Shown piece after piece: positions 38,971 through 50,027 of a stretch of DNA of 64,000 nt. Position 1 is the stretch's first letter. Each line of letters starts with the position of its first letter. The translations under genes were made by a program, and so were the position numbers. The DNA comes from Armillaria gallica. Its lineage: Eukaryota > Basidiomycota > Agaricomycetes > Agaricales > Physalacriaceae. The notes under the pieces were generated by a model, which saw only the letters and a program-made list of their open reading frames with translations, was not told the origin of the DNA and made no database searches. Where the stretch lies: the NCBI GenBank assembly GCA_037576215.1, contig JBANDB010000018.1:372001-436000 (forward strand), read 5' to 3'.

Positions 38971-41287
38971 TCATTCGCGAGAGGCTACCACCACTCTCAA
39001 TGGCAGTTGTGAGCCCTTCTCCACCTCCCCTTTCACAGTCGGCATCATTATAGCACAGGCTTCCCTCCGAATTCGCCCAGATTCTTGGGTCAACAAAAAT
39101 TCAAAGTTATTGACAGCTTCAGCTATGAACGCGTGGAGCTCGAGGACACTGAGTTTCACAGTTAGCGCGAGCCAAAGAGACATAATTAACATTTCATACG
39201 CAAATCTCCAGCCGATACAAGACCTTATTCCTCCAGAAAAGCTGAACCTACGATGTACAAGTCAGTCAAGGTTCGTCATTTTGAATTAAAGCTGGATCGC
39301 ACAAGTTCCCGTAGACACCAACTTGTACTTGCTTACTCATATCCCCTCGTAACCAGCGTGCGGGATCAAAAACATCGGCATCTTCTCCCCACACACCCTT
39401 GTTCCTTTTCATTCGTTGGATTAGCGAACATCGCGACGCACGTCGTGGACGATCTCACCTATTATAACCGGCGATCGATGTGATGATGGACGTCCCCTTA
39501 GGTATGGCTATCTCTTGTACTACCTTTCCCGTCGTCAGGGTCACAAGCTTGCTCAACGGAAGTACGTGGTCCTGAGCCGCCACCCTGGTGTTATTATAAA
39601 CGATAGGATGAAATCGAAGCACCTCCTACGGAAAGATGAGCTCGAAGCATAATAGATGTATCATCTGTCAGCTAACCTTCACCACAGCAGTGAGATAAGG
39701 CATGTTATCCAAGTCCTGGACCGAAAACTCGGTATCACCGCGTTTAAAAACCGCTCTTTCTTTCTTTCTGATTTCTGCTCTTAGCCGATCTTGTACTTCA
39801 CGATGTTTCCCGAGTTCAAGAAATGTCCAGGAGAGTGTATTGGCAGTCGTTTCGTGGCCAGCAAACATAATAGAGCTGCCAACTTCCGGATCAGTGCTGA
39901 AGTTCTGTTCGAAATATCACACCTACTTCATCTGAGCAAGCAGCTCTTCGGGGTTGAGCCGCGCCTTTGGGTTTTCGGAAACATTTGCTTTCACTGATAT
40001 GGTATAGGTCAAGTTCATGTCAACAAACAAGCCGAAAACAGGAAGAGTACCCAACAAACTCATGATATCCCTCTTAGGCTTGTCTGCGGCAAGCGCTTCG
40101 TATTTCTCGTTCAGCAACTGCTTTGCGACCTCGTCAGTCAAATCGCGCATCATTCTGGCGTGCTCTAGTCGTTTGATTGGCGCTTTCTCAACAATAAATC
40201 GTACGGCCCATTTGGGCAGCCATTCCATCAAACATAACGATAGGGTGCTGTTGTCAGTAGCTACGGCAAAAGTATCAAACCTGGGAAGTGGATTGATCAT
40301 TAGATGGTTTCTCTGGAGTCAAAAAAAGAGACAGCTGACAGCATATTTGTATACGCGTTGGTTAGAGGTTTAGCCGATTCGTCAAGAGCGCCAAACTGGT
40401 AATCAAATGCGGCTAGATATGTCGTTGAATGGGGAATAAAATGGGATGTGGGCCTAAGTAGCATACCTTCCCCAATGGCATCCAATGTTGCACGCGACGT
40501 CCACGAAGGGATGTCGATAACGACAGACTGTTCATCAGTTGCGGAGATTAGCTCCTTCCACTTTGACGTCATCTTCAAACAAGGATGTTCAACGATTCTT
40601 ACCAAGAAATCATACCATTTACCTTCCCAGCATGCGTAAAAAATACTGGAACATAAAACTTTGCTTCAGGTCCTCCGAAACCCGGCAGGAGAACCTTGCG
40701 ATGCCTCTTATGGTCATCACCTTCATGAACCCAGATAGATTAGCATGCAACTTCCGCAAACTTTGATGGCAGACCTTCGACGAAGAAAATTCCCGTCCCT
40801 GTAGCCAGTCGTCCGAGCTCCTTGCGACCTGGTGGTTTGATAAATCTGTATCCGCTGGTATGATATATATATTGGAGCGCCTTGGGGTCGGAAACCAGGA
40901 GACGATCTTCCTGCAGGAGAAGACCGTCAGGAATGGACAAGTAACCAGCGGGATATCGCTTACTCCCAAAGCTGCTCGGATTCGAACAACGTCGCCATAT
41001 TGGCATTGCCATTTAAAGTCCATCTAAAATGTAGCGTCAAACTACAAGGGTAACTAGTCGAAGTTGATTAATCCACTTCTCCAGCTTCGCCTTTGAGAAG
41101 TTCAGGCAAGTTTCCTTTTGAGCCATGAGAAACAACCAGAGGACATGGTACGTTGGAACGTACCATAGACCCAAGACTTCCATTGCGGCCCAGGAACATT
41201 GGCGATTGATATGCGTCGAAGTCGCTTGTATACAAAGTATACTGCACTGAAGAGACAGATAGACAACAGAGCGAGGAGTAAAGCCAT
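38971..41287 (-). CDS. Cytochrome P450 monooxygenase
   Basis: Membrane-anchored heme monooxygenase. ATG 41287 encodes a hydrophobic anchor MALLLALLSICLFSAVYFVY then basic KRLRR and the Pro-rich hinge NVPGPQWKSW. Exons continue YGNLPELLKGEAGE, MDFKWQCQYGDVVRI, EDRLLVSDPKALQYIYHTSG, DDHKRHRKVLLPGFGGPEAK (helix C), the I-helix GSSIMFAGHETTANTLSW (AGxxT motif AGHETT), K-helix EVLRFHP (ExxR), FDPARWLRG, and the heme loop FSFSGGIRSCIGWRFA with the axial Cys. The C-terminus is LPLRVVVASRE. About a dozen short introns; all key residues intact. A TATATATT element (about 41318-41327) lies about 35 nt upstream. Its position beside the flavoproteins suggests joint oxidative metabolism, but this is inference. 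A deletion relic of a related P450 lies about 0.8 kb upstream. Confidence 0.87.
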
Positions 41288-42091
41288 GGTCAGAGAGCGC
41301 AGAGCTCAGTGTGGCATAGAATATATAGTGGTCTAGTCATGCCAGCAACCGATCACCGGACCAAAGAAAGTGGATAGCCATCTCGACGAATGAATGACAT
41401 TCCCGGCCGGACAGTCATGAAGCATGGGTGATGATACGCTGATTGTCGGTGAAAACAAGCCAAACCTCTCGCACTTGCACGGCATCGAAGTTTGGGGCAG
41501 AGGAGGTCTCTTGTAATTGTATGAGAAAACAGACGAAGCAGATCCGGTGATGAAGTCTGCGTCGGATGAACTGAGTTTTAGTAATGCCTTTTCTTGTCAA
41601 CGATCCGTGTTACCGATAGACATGAAGATGGAAGGATTTAGTTAGATGTCAGTAACACTGACGGTAACAAGGCGTCTTTAACAATTGAAAACCAACCATA
41701 GTTCTTCGATGGTTCCGGCATATTCGATTATGACAGCTCGAAGTGAGTGATATCCGAGTCGGTACCTACTATGTCTAAAGTCTGCCAGCAAAAGTCCAAG
41801 TAATCAGAGGACAGCTCCGTGGGAATGTTAAAGTTTGGTGATAGTGATGGGCAAAATCGGGAACGAAAGGGCCTTTGCTGATAAGTGGTTCTCGCAGTGA
41901 TGATGGACATGGGGACGGCCAGAACTCCGAAATTGATCCGACGGCAGCCAGGATCGGCACCGCAACGATTTCTCTTACAATCCAATTACAATCTTACCAA
42001 CACTAACCACTGACACGAACATCATACGCTATGTGAAGTATTATTTGTTACCCAACTATTTTCAACTCGAATCGCTAGATTTCCTGCATGT
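41288..42091. other. Intergenic region
   Basis: P450 promoter region plus about 700 nt without recognisable genes. Short minus-strand frames (41728-41985) have no family content. I looked for N-terminal P450 relic exons here and found none. Confidence 0.4.
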
Positions 42092-42250
42092 TCAGCCACG
42101 AGAGGCAATCGCTACTCTCAGTGGAAGTTGTGATTCTCTTTCACCATTTTCCCCGCCGTCAAAGTCACGGGCTTGCTCAAAGGAAGTACGTCGTGAGTGG
42201 CTACTCTGGCCGTATTGGCAAGGATGGGATGGAATCGAAGCACCTGAGTA
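42092..42250 (-). pseudogene. Cytochrome P450 relic (internal deletion)
   Basis: Read on the minus strand, 42250 to about 42150 matches the K-helix exon of the neighbouring P450: GTGCTTCGATTCCATCC encodes VLRFHP, followed by RVATHDV-LPLSKPVTLTAG (versus RVAAQDHVLPLSKLVTLTTG in the intact gene). It then jumps straight to the last codons (SQLPLRVAIASRG then TGA; intact SQLPLRVVVASRE then TGA). The meander and heme-loop exons are missing, as is everything upstream of the K-helix. It cannot encode an active enzyme. Confidence 0.75.
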
Positions 42251-43194
42251 GGTCCTAAATTTGTCGGAGAAAGTGCAAATGCCTTTTTAGCAATATAATG
42301 CGTTATAATGCCGACTCTTTTATCGTAATGTCATTTAATCCAATTCCGATACCCTATAACGGCTTTTAACACCTCATAAGGTTTAAAATGTAACACGTGA
42401 CATTATAATGTCCATTTACTAAATTCTGAACCACAAGGTCTATCAAGAAAGTCTTTACGGGAGGAGAGAGAGCATATTGCAGATTCAGAAGTTAATCCTG
42501 ACAAAAATCTAGAGCCCTCAGACGATAGTAAACACTTTATAATCCATCATAAGGGTATATAAGAAAAGACAAAAAAGGCAAATGCAGAATCTCCGACATA
42601 CACTATGTGCGGAGGTCGCAAATTTACAGATATGTAGTTGGATGCATATGGGTGAGGTAACTGCAACTGCTCCCAAAGCTTCGGATTCGCGCCGTATGCT
42701 GGCGGCCCACGGCTTAGTACTACGCACCTTCTACACCAACTATAACTTAAAATCAATAAATATACTTCATTTACAACAAGAAGCAACGATACAATAAATA
42801 AGACTCCCTCCTCTAACTTGTAGAAAAACATCAAACGGGTATCAAAAGAACGTAAGCGCCATTATAAAACAATTCGTAGCAGCTCGTAAGAAAACCCCAT
42901 GCAGTGGAAAAGAAGAAAAAACAGAGCCGCCACATCAAAACAATGAACAGAAATACAGTGAAGAGAGCAGCACACCGATCAAGGCGCTAATAAAGGCGGA
43001 TAAAATCTACGGGGATTACCAGAATCCGCATCCGTATCCCAAGGGGTGAAAAGAGACACAACTGTAAGCAAGTCCTGGCCACTGGCAGGAAGTGATAAGT
43101 AGATTGGGCGCACAATGGTATACGGAGATCCCAGATCCCGTAGAATCAACCTTTATATATAAGAAAACAGATCTTAACCAAACTTTGTTTCCGT
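42251..43194. other. AT-rich intergenic region
   Basis: About 940 nt downstream of the 43-45 kb membrane-protein gene. It is AT-rich with several ATAATG-type repeats (42290-42420) and a CACGTG box at about 42393. A short perfect-but-one hairpin (CTCCGACATA / TATGTGCGGAG) sits at 42591-42615. No gene was recognised. Confidence 0.4.
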
Positions 43195-45160
43195 TCAGAT
43201 ACCTCCATACGCATCTTCTGCATCGTAAATCGTTTCCGGCCTCTGAACCTTGACCTCAGGTATAGTGGGACTCGAGGGGGTAGGGCTGGAAGGGAACTGG
43301 TTCCTGTTCTCTGACATCACAAAGCTGTTTCCAAGCGGGCTGGGCGTGGTTGGGAACCTGCTCTGAGGGCCCAGCTTGCCGCCTACAGTGATGGTTTGGC
43401 TGACACCGCTAGGAAAGCCGGAGCCAGAGCCGGGGAATGGAGAGTACTGTGGAATGCTACCGGTGCTATCCCGGTAAGAGCTGGGCAAGGAATATTGCGA
43501 GACAGACCCGCGATCTATGGCTATTTCGGGAAGAGTGGGAGGCGTGGAGTCAACGCGGTAACGGGATGAAGTGGATAGAACTGGGGATGGCGGGGTAGGG
43601 AATTCGAGGTCCTTCATGATATCCACCGATGCCTGAGACTGTCCAGATGTTCGTTTGAGGGACCGACTACTTGTTGAGTTGGAAGCTTGGGAATAATGGC
43701 TGTCCTTCGGAGGAACTACAGGTGGAGCCGCTGAACCGATAGTCGCTAGCGACGCATCCCTGCTATGCACGTATTCATTCAGAGCCGGCGTATCTAACCC
43801 CTGAGGAACTTCGGTAGCTAGTCGGTTCGCGATCTCCACATATTGAGCGGCTTGGAAGGGAGTAACACTAGACCGAGTGACATCGATGTAATCATTCGCT
43901 GGTATAGGCAGACTCTGCCGAGGAGTGCTAGAAGCCATGGACGGACGGTGGACAGACTGCTCGTAGGTGACGATACTAGATACATCCCGGCTGACAGTAT
44001 TCTCAGATGCGCGATTCACTGATGCGCTCGGCGGTATGGTGGGGCCCCCAAGTCCGTACACTGGTGAGGGAAGCGGTCCGTCATCTAAATCGTAGCTATA
44101 GACATATTGGGGAGTATCGGATGGTACTGGGGATGCTCGAGGCGTGTTATCGGCTTGTCTATACATGGCGGGGGCGAACAATGGATTGGCGGAGTTTGCG
44201 GCCGAGGTCGGCGAGTAGCCACGATCCATCCCCATATCGTAGCGTGTTTGCGAACGTTCCGGAGGAGCATGAATAGGACCCGGTGCCCCGTATTGCGTTC
44301 CAAACGACATTGGATGGTTGCGACGTTCCAGCATGCTGGGAGGAGGATCAAATAGACGGTCATTACCAGGATCCGGGGGTGGGTCCTGCATCATAGCAGC
44401 AGAACGTCGGAATTCACTGGCGTCGAATTCATCTCTTTCGCGACGCTTTGTACGCCATCGACGCTGAAGAATAATCAGTTGCTGAATACGGGCTTCAGGT
44501 AGGGACACACCAAGAAGAATCCTATTATTCCAATGACCAGCGCAAGTCCGATAATACCTGCGGCGACACCCCCAATAATTGCACCCGTGTTGCTCGTCGC
44601 ACCAGTCGAACTGGCTGATGCTGATGCAACAGCACTGGATGAGGCTGATTCGGCTGCTCCTGATACGGTAACAGAGACTGTGCCTGTAGTATGCGTGGAT
44701 GAATTTGTCGCTTCCGCGCTCGGTGTGCTTGAGGTTGACAGATGCGACGACGAAGAGGAGGAAGAGGAGGAGGAAGAGGTCGTGGATGAGGAGGTCGTCG
44801 ACGACTGGGTAGATGAAGCCGTCGTCAATGTCGTCGTGGTAGACGTTGAAGAAGACGTCGACGTCGACGACGTGGAGGTAGAGGTGGTCGTAGGGATGCT
44901 AGAAGTAGCAGACGAGGTGGCCCTGGTAGAAGTCACAGAGTCAGTACTGGTGCGACGAATGGTTAGCGTCGTCTCTGTAATTCTAGTCAGCGTTCCCTTC
45001 TCTCGTTCCAGTTGCAACTAGACTCCTCACCGGGACTGTCGTCCGTGTGTGTAGGTAAGAGACTCTCTAGCAGGGTGCTCAGCATGGACGACGGCGTAGG
45101 ACCCAGACGGCGTTCCAGGCCACGGTGAGCAGCGCGTCTCTCGTTCAGTCCGTGGAGCAT
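43195..45160 (-). CDS. Ser/Thr-rich single-pass membrane protein (paralogue 1)
   Basis: Predicted type I-like surface protein: a long Ser/Thr ectodomain (likely O-glycosylated), one TM helix and a large disordered cytoplasmic tail. The start at ATG 45160 (MLHGLNERRAAHRGLERRLG) gives no classical signal peptide. An intron (about 45029-44974) joins TDDSP to ETTLTIRRTSTDSVTSTRAT. The TM is AIIGGVAAGIIGLALVIGII. An intron follows GFFL, then the basic stop-transfer RRWRTKRRERDEFDASEFRR. The 437-codon tail is Pro/Ser-rich with repeated SPxP motifs and ends DAEDAYGGI. The block R-rich-DEF-ASxFRR and the terminal DAYGGI also occur in the gene at 60697-62422. Wall-sensor or adhesion roles are plausible for such proteins but not shown. 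A TATA-like TTATATTAT lies only about 25 nt before the ATG. Confidence 0.75.
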
Positions 45161-46293
45161 TTTTCGGTAAAGAGCGTGGATAATATAACGGTGAAAAGGA
45201 ATGAAGACGTGAAGCGTTGAATGGAGAGAGAAATTTCAACCGAGGCCGTCCCGGTGAAGGAAAAGAATAAGGTAGTAACGGTCACGGTCACAATCTGCTC
45301 AATCCGTTGCCATCACCGTCGCGTGCATCATGCTGGACCTGGAGATCCCTCTGACATGATTTGGCCTTTAGGGGAGATCCAGAGAGCTGCCATTGTCATA
45401 CAGACTGTATCTTGTTCATCGTAGGCTGTCTGTTTCATTATTTGTTCTTATTTCAAGTTTTTACTCGATAGCGAATTGACAGTATTTACGAACATCAAAA
45501 CAACCCTGAAAACGCGCGTAAATGAACCCTGTTCCTAGGTTAATTTTGTAAACGGCACCACGGCAACGACAGTGGGCGTAACAAGTGCATCATAAAACAC
45601 TACGTCTACATGATGCTCGCAAAGAACGTACTCAACGATGTTAATCAGAGGCTTCTCAAGTTCTAGACAAAAGAGATGCAGGCAAGTATCTTTTCTGGCA
45701 GACGCCATCTATCGTCATCGACGACCATCACACGGGTGACTCATAGAGCCGATTCACATAAAATGGTGGGAAAGGGTTCATATCAAAAGGTCTACCTGCC
45801 CTGGAACTCAATGGTACGTCCGATTCTGCCTATATAACCTGCAAGTGAGCTGTCTTTTCTAATCATCAGACGGTAGGCATCGAATATGGCATCATCACGA
45901 ACAACTTGCATCGGAGAATGGACGAACAGACTGTTCTTTGTACAAGCATCGGAAACCCTGAATGCGCGCAAGTAGAGAGGCTTCGGTGTATCGGCACAAT
46001 ACGGACAAGGCAGTGATTTGCGGCCACCTGATCTTCAACTGCCGGGGGCATATCGTCACAAATACTAGCGAGCCTGGGACCTAGAGAAAGCATCCTACAT
46101 GCGCATGGTTTCGTGAGCTTTCTTGACTTAACCAGGTGAACAGAGTCTCCAATCAACGGAACCTTAGAATCTAATCACGTTAACTGCCCAACAGTGCATT
46201 GCATATGCAGTTCCCGCTGCGCCAACTGCCGTCGGGGTGTCGTCCGTCGGTGCTAAATGATGAGGCGGAAAGCGTTAATCACGGGTTCTCATG

Positions 46294-46462
46294 GCATGCT
46301 GTTGATGATGATAATCTGGATTGGTGACCCGCAACACGCCTCGTGATGGGCGAAGACGCGGGGGTATAGTACTCTACAGCTATGTACGTCTATACCGCTA
46401 CTCGTTGTGATGCTCGTTTACTGTTCTACTCTATGGATTGTGTAGCTATAAGGTTTCTCATG
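46294..46462. other. 169-nt indel flanked by 8-bp direct repeats
   Basis: Present in unit 1 and absent from unit 2. It is bounded by TTCTCATG at 46286-46293 and 46455-46462, while unit 2 has a single TTCTCATG. This could be an insertion with an 8-bp target duplication (hAT-like length) or slippage deletion in unit 2. No terminal inverted repeats were seen. Confidence 0.55.
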
Positions 46463-46600
46463 TCATGCGATACTCCGTATCCTAACGTTGGCACTGGCGT
46501 ATTCCTCCTGCACAACCGTGCTCGCATCAGTCCAGAGCTATTATTGGACGCATGATGACTCGAGAGTTATTCGATAATATATCCGACCTTGGTAGCGTCT

Positions 46601-46612
46601 ACTTATAAGTAT
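46601..46612 (+). promoter_or_regulatory. TATA-like element of pair B copy 1
   Basis: ACTTATAAGTAT, about 45 nt before ATG 46652 and conserved in unit 2 at 50624-50635. The whole block from GTAGCGTCTACTTATAAG to the start codon is nearly unchanged between copies. Confidence 0.5.
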
Positions 46613-46651
46613 GCATGCTGCGAGTCGACTTCTTCCCATTCATCTCCCATC

Positions 46652-48736
46652 ATGACGGACACTTCAGTTCTCATTGTATGTCTTCCACTAAACATCCTTG
46701 TGCGCGATCTTATTGCTACGTTTAGGCAGGAGCAGGTCCATCAGGCCTTGCTTTAGCTATCGCTTTACGACAGAATGGCATGTCTGTTCGCATCATAGAC
46801 AAGGGAGAAACCCACAAGATCGGCCAGAAAGGATGCGGTATCCAGGTTTGTATACGTGCTGGTCCATCTACTTCGCTTATTCTCATATCGATTCAGCCCA
46901 GGATTCTCGAACTTTACAAATTCATGGGTGTCCTACCTGACATTCAGAAGAAGGGAGGCCCCCTCTTTCCTTTCATCCATTTCCTTCCAAATGGCGAGAC
47001 GAAAACCCTACACATGGTCAGTAAGGGCGAGTTTGCCCCAGATAAACCTTACGTATGTGACTTCCCTTCCCATCGGACTTTGGCTGACACCCGGTAATTG
47101 CCCCAGAACGATCCAACCATGCTCGGCCAAGATCGCCATGAAGAGGTTCTAAGAGAACACCTGGCAAAGTATGAATGCGAAGTCGAACTGGGCACCGAAC
47201 TGGTATCCTTCGAACAGTCTGCGGATCGCGTAGTATCCCGCGTCCTTAAGACCCGTGACGGCCAGACGGTCGAAGAAACCATCGAATCTCGATGGCTCAC
47301 CGGCTCAGAGGGAGCACGTAGCGTTGTACGCAAAACACTAGGCTTAACGTTCCTCGGCGAGACCCGAGAGAGTGAGAACATAGTCGTTGGCGACATCAAG
47401 ATTATCAAACCACAGCTTGACGAGGTAAGTTCTCAGTCGACTCGAGCGTTCCATCCATTTAGACAAATCATGGGAAGTTTTGGCATCATTACGGAGATAT
47501 GACAACCAAATCGTACGTTCCCTGAAGTTTACTTGGAGCTATCTTACTAGGGTCTTCATAGAGTGACCATACGGCAATCCGAGGACCCGACTGCAAACAA
47601 ATATCAGTTCTTTGTTACGGGGCACCAGTTGGACGCGACGGCGGTAGCATCTGGACGGGACGAGTTTATCAAAGAGTTCTATGCTATCTCTGGCCGGACA
47701 GACATCGAGTTTGGTGAACTCGTATGGATATCCAACTTCAGGGGAGTTATTTTTTCGCAGGGAATATGTTTAGATACTTATGTTTCCTACAGGCCCAATA
47801 TTCGGATGGTAGACAAGTACGGTTCAGGGCGAGCTTTTGTAGCGGGAGGTGCGGCATTTTCTTGACTAAAAACATCGTTAATGATCGACGACTCCAGACG
47901 CTGCCCATGTTCATAGCCCTTCGGGAGGTCAGGTATGTTGCTTTTTAATGGACTACTTATTGACGAATATCTGACACCTACACAGGGCCTAAACTCAGGC
48001 ATCCAAGATTCGGTAAATAAACTCACCGAACTTGCCTCTGATTGTATCATGACCCACACGCCAACAGATCAATCTAGCATGGAAACTCACCCTCGTCGAT
48101 AGAGGATTAGCGGCTCCTACGCTTCTTGATACCTATTCCGAAGAACGCATCCCGGTCATCGTAGCCATGCTCGATAAAACCACCGATCTCCATAACAAAA
48201 CTTTTGCAGGGGGAGCTGCTTCAACTGAAGGGTGGCGGAGAGGGCCTGAATTGTATCAGTTCGGTGTCAACTACCGTGGGAGTCCGATAGTCATTGACGA
48301 GGAGGGAACGCCTGAGAGCGTCGATCCGTATCGGTCAGGTGAGGGTGGACCCTTGCGTGCTGGGGACCGTGCTCCCGACGCACCGGGTCTTGTGTCTTCG
48401 CAGGGAGAGAAGACGTGCCTCTTTGACATATTCCGCACATCGTACCATACGGTCTTCATCTTCCTTGGTGCTGATCTGGAACTAAAGGGAATTCTGGATC
48501 TTCTAAAAGCCTACCCAACCGGTGCGGTCAAGTCGGTCGTGATACTCCATCAAAACGCTGCTCCTGCCGTTGATGGTTCCCCAGCTGACTTTGTCCTCAC
48601 CGACGGAGACGGTTATGCGCGCAAACACTACAACGACCGCGACGGAATTGTTGTAGTTAGGCCTGATGGGATGATCGGTGCACTTGTAGGTGGAGTAGAC
48701 GGGTTGAAACGGTACTTCAAAGGAATTTTCCTGTAA
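46652..48736 (+). CDS. FAD-dependent aromatic monooxygenase, pair B copy 1
   Basis: Same family and exon plan as the 33.9- and 36.6-kb genes. ATG 46652 (MTDTSVLI) is spliced to AGAGPSGLALAIALRQNGMS. Then RIIDKGETHKIGQKGCGIQ, MLGQDRHEEVLREHLAKYEC, WLTGSEGARSVVRKTLGLTF, DAAHVHSPSGGQGLNSGIQD and a thioredoxin-like C-terminal domain ending VVVRPDGMIGALVGGVDGLK. The 53-nt intron 47425-47477 is one base shorter than in copy 2, without effect on frame. After WISNF the expected donor GT reads GG (CAG|GGGAGTT), so 47742-47792 (51 nt, no stop) is probably translated as 17 extra residues. Apart from this it looks intact. Only 4 of the last 189 residues differ from copy 2. Confidence 0.87.
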
Positions 48737-49976
48737 TTTCATGGACCAACGATGGGTATCACCCCACTCACGAGATAAAACCAGAGCAACGAGTAGAAAT
48801 CGTACTAAAATTGTATTCGATAGAATGGACAGACAAGCTATTCGGAAACCGAGTACGAAACCGAAGTAAAGGTTGGCGCAATGGCTTTCGCAACGAGTGC
48901 ATTGCATTCGGTTCAACGCATGTAACGGGGGCATAAATGGAGGGACTGGTGGAGCTATTAGTAGAGAACGCGCCATAGTCGAGGACTATTTTGGGCCTTG
49001 GCGAATTTCGATAATTGGCCGAGAGTGCACGCGTCAAAAGTCAACCTTAGCCCAATGAGTGCGTTAAGCTCGAAAAAAGGAGCGCCAACGCACCTCGTAG
49101 CATTAGACCTGCATCTCTTCCTGTCTTAGCCGAAGAGAAGAGAAATCCGTACCCAGATTCAGAATTTCGAGAATCAGAATGGATAATGCGTGTATACGGG
49201 GCGCAGGATCCAAGGACGTATTGCTATAATCAACGAAAGAGATAACCAAATTCCTTACTAACCAAGACGGCACAAAACAATCAGCATAGATCCGCGGTAG
49301 CGCTCTTGTTAAGAAAGTATCGTTGGGGTATCTGTTGTCGACACCATTTCTGATTTCGAAGGACGATATGCCACCGTAGACCTTGAGGAAAAGGGATTAA
49401 TGTGGAGGTCTTAAACATAAGCTGGCATTAACACACCTTGTAGCATCCGTCCTATTCCAGGATCTTCCTTCCATCTGATTCTAATCCTGCCGGACGACAT
49501 GCAGAGCGCAGAAGCTGCGAGCTCTCATGGGAGAATATCCAGATCCAAAAGACTTATCGGTCCTACAATCCGGGGTCGAAGACACGATCAGCGTTCTTCA
49601 TGCTGATTTTTTGTCGTTCGGCACTTCCTGCGAGAGTTTAGTGATCTTGAGAGAATCTGATAAAGAGGTATCGGTATACAGTTCAGCGGCAGCGATGATG
49701 ATGGTAACAGCAAAGAGATGAAAGTTGATGTGGTATCTTTGTATCGCTATCTCTTCGTCGATTTCGCTCCATGTCAACCATTGGCCTCAGCCATCTACGA
49801 CCCAGGATACCTTCCCTGCGAGCGCGATAGTTTGATCCAAGTCATAAGCGCAATTCGCTCGATGTTTTTGCTGTGTTATCTGTATACCTAGCTGTATTTT
49901 GTTGTATTGTTCATTGTGAGTCGACATTCAATCGAGATCTTCTCGTGCTGACTTTTCGTAGCCTTTCTGCGTATTC

Positions 49977-50027
49977 ATGGATTCCGATCATACCCCCCGA
50001 CATCGTGATACTAAGTCACTGAGGTGA
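49977..50027 (+). pseudogene. 5' stub of the DUF6699 gene at the duplication junction
   Basis: ATG 49977 encodes MDSDHTPRHRDTKSLR then TGA. The first 12 codons match the start of the intact DUF6699 gene at 54136 (MDPNHTPRNRDT). After CGTGATAC the sequence crosses into the start of repeat unit 2, which supplies the stop codon. Upstream promoter sequence is also duplicated. Confidence 0.85.

Larger units (their letters stand above)
45161..46651. other. Intergenic region, 5' part of the tandem repeat unit
   Basis: 1.5 kb. From 45845 on it matches 50024 onward, the upstream region of the next flavoprotein. Frames here are broken differently in the two copies, so this is noncoding. It contains a 169-nt insertion or deletion relative to the other copy. 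Confidence 0.5.
45845..50011 (+). repeat. Tandem segmental duplication, unit 1
   Basis: Starts at GTGAGCTGTCTTTTCTAATC and repeats 4,179 nt downstream. It contains promoter, flavoprotein gene, downstream spacer and the first codons of the DUF6699 gene. Coding parts are nearly identical to unit 2; spacers differ by small indels. Homology ends at CGTGATAC (50011). Confidence 0.9.

Noticed and set aside
44533..45021. 162-codon plus-strand frame rich in Val, Asp and Glu
   Set aside because: It is the exact complement of the Ser/Thr repeat ectodomain of the minus-strand membrane protein; such repeats give acidic shadows. The same applies to 61915-62193.
47460..47477. Apparent 1-nt frameshift in pair B copy 1 relative to copy 2
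   Set aside because: The missing base lies inside the intron (47425-47477, 53 nt; 54 nt in copy 2), which ends GGGAAG in both. The protein frame is unaffected.
49527..49721. 64-codon plus-strand frame in the spacer of repeat unit 1
   Set aside because: It starts inside the spacer and is disrupted by indels in unit 2; no similarity to any recognised protein.
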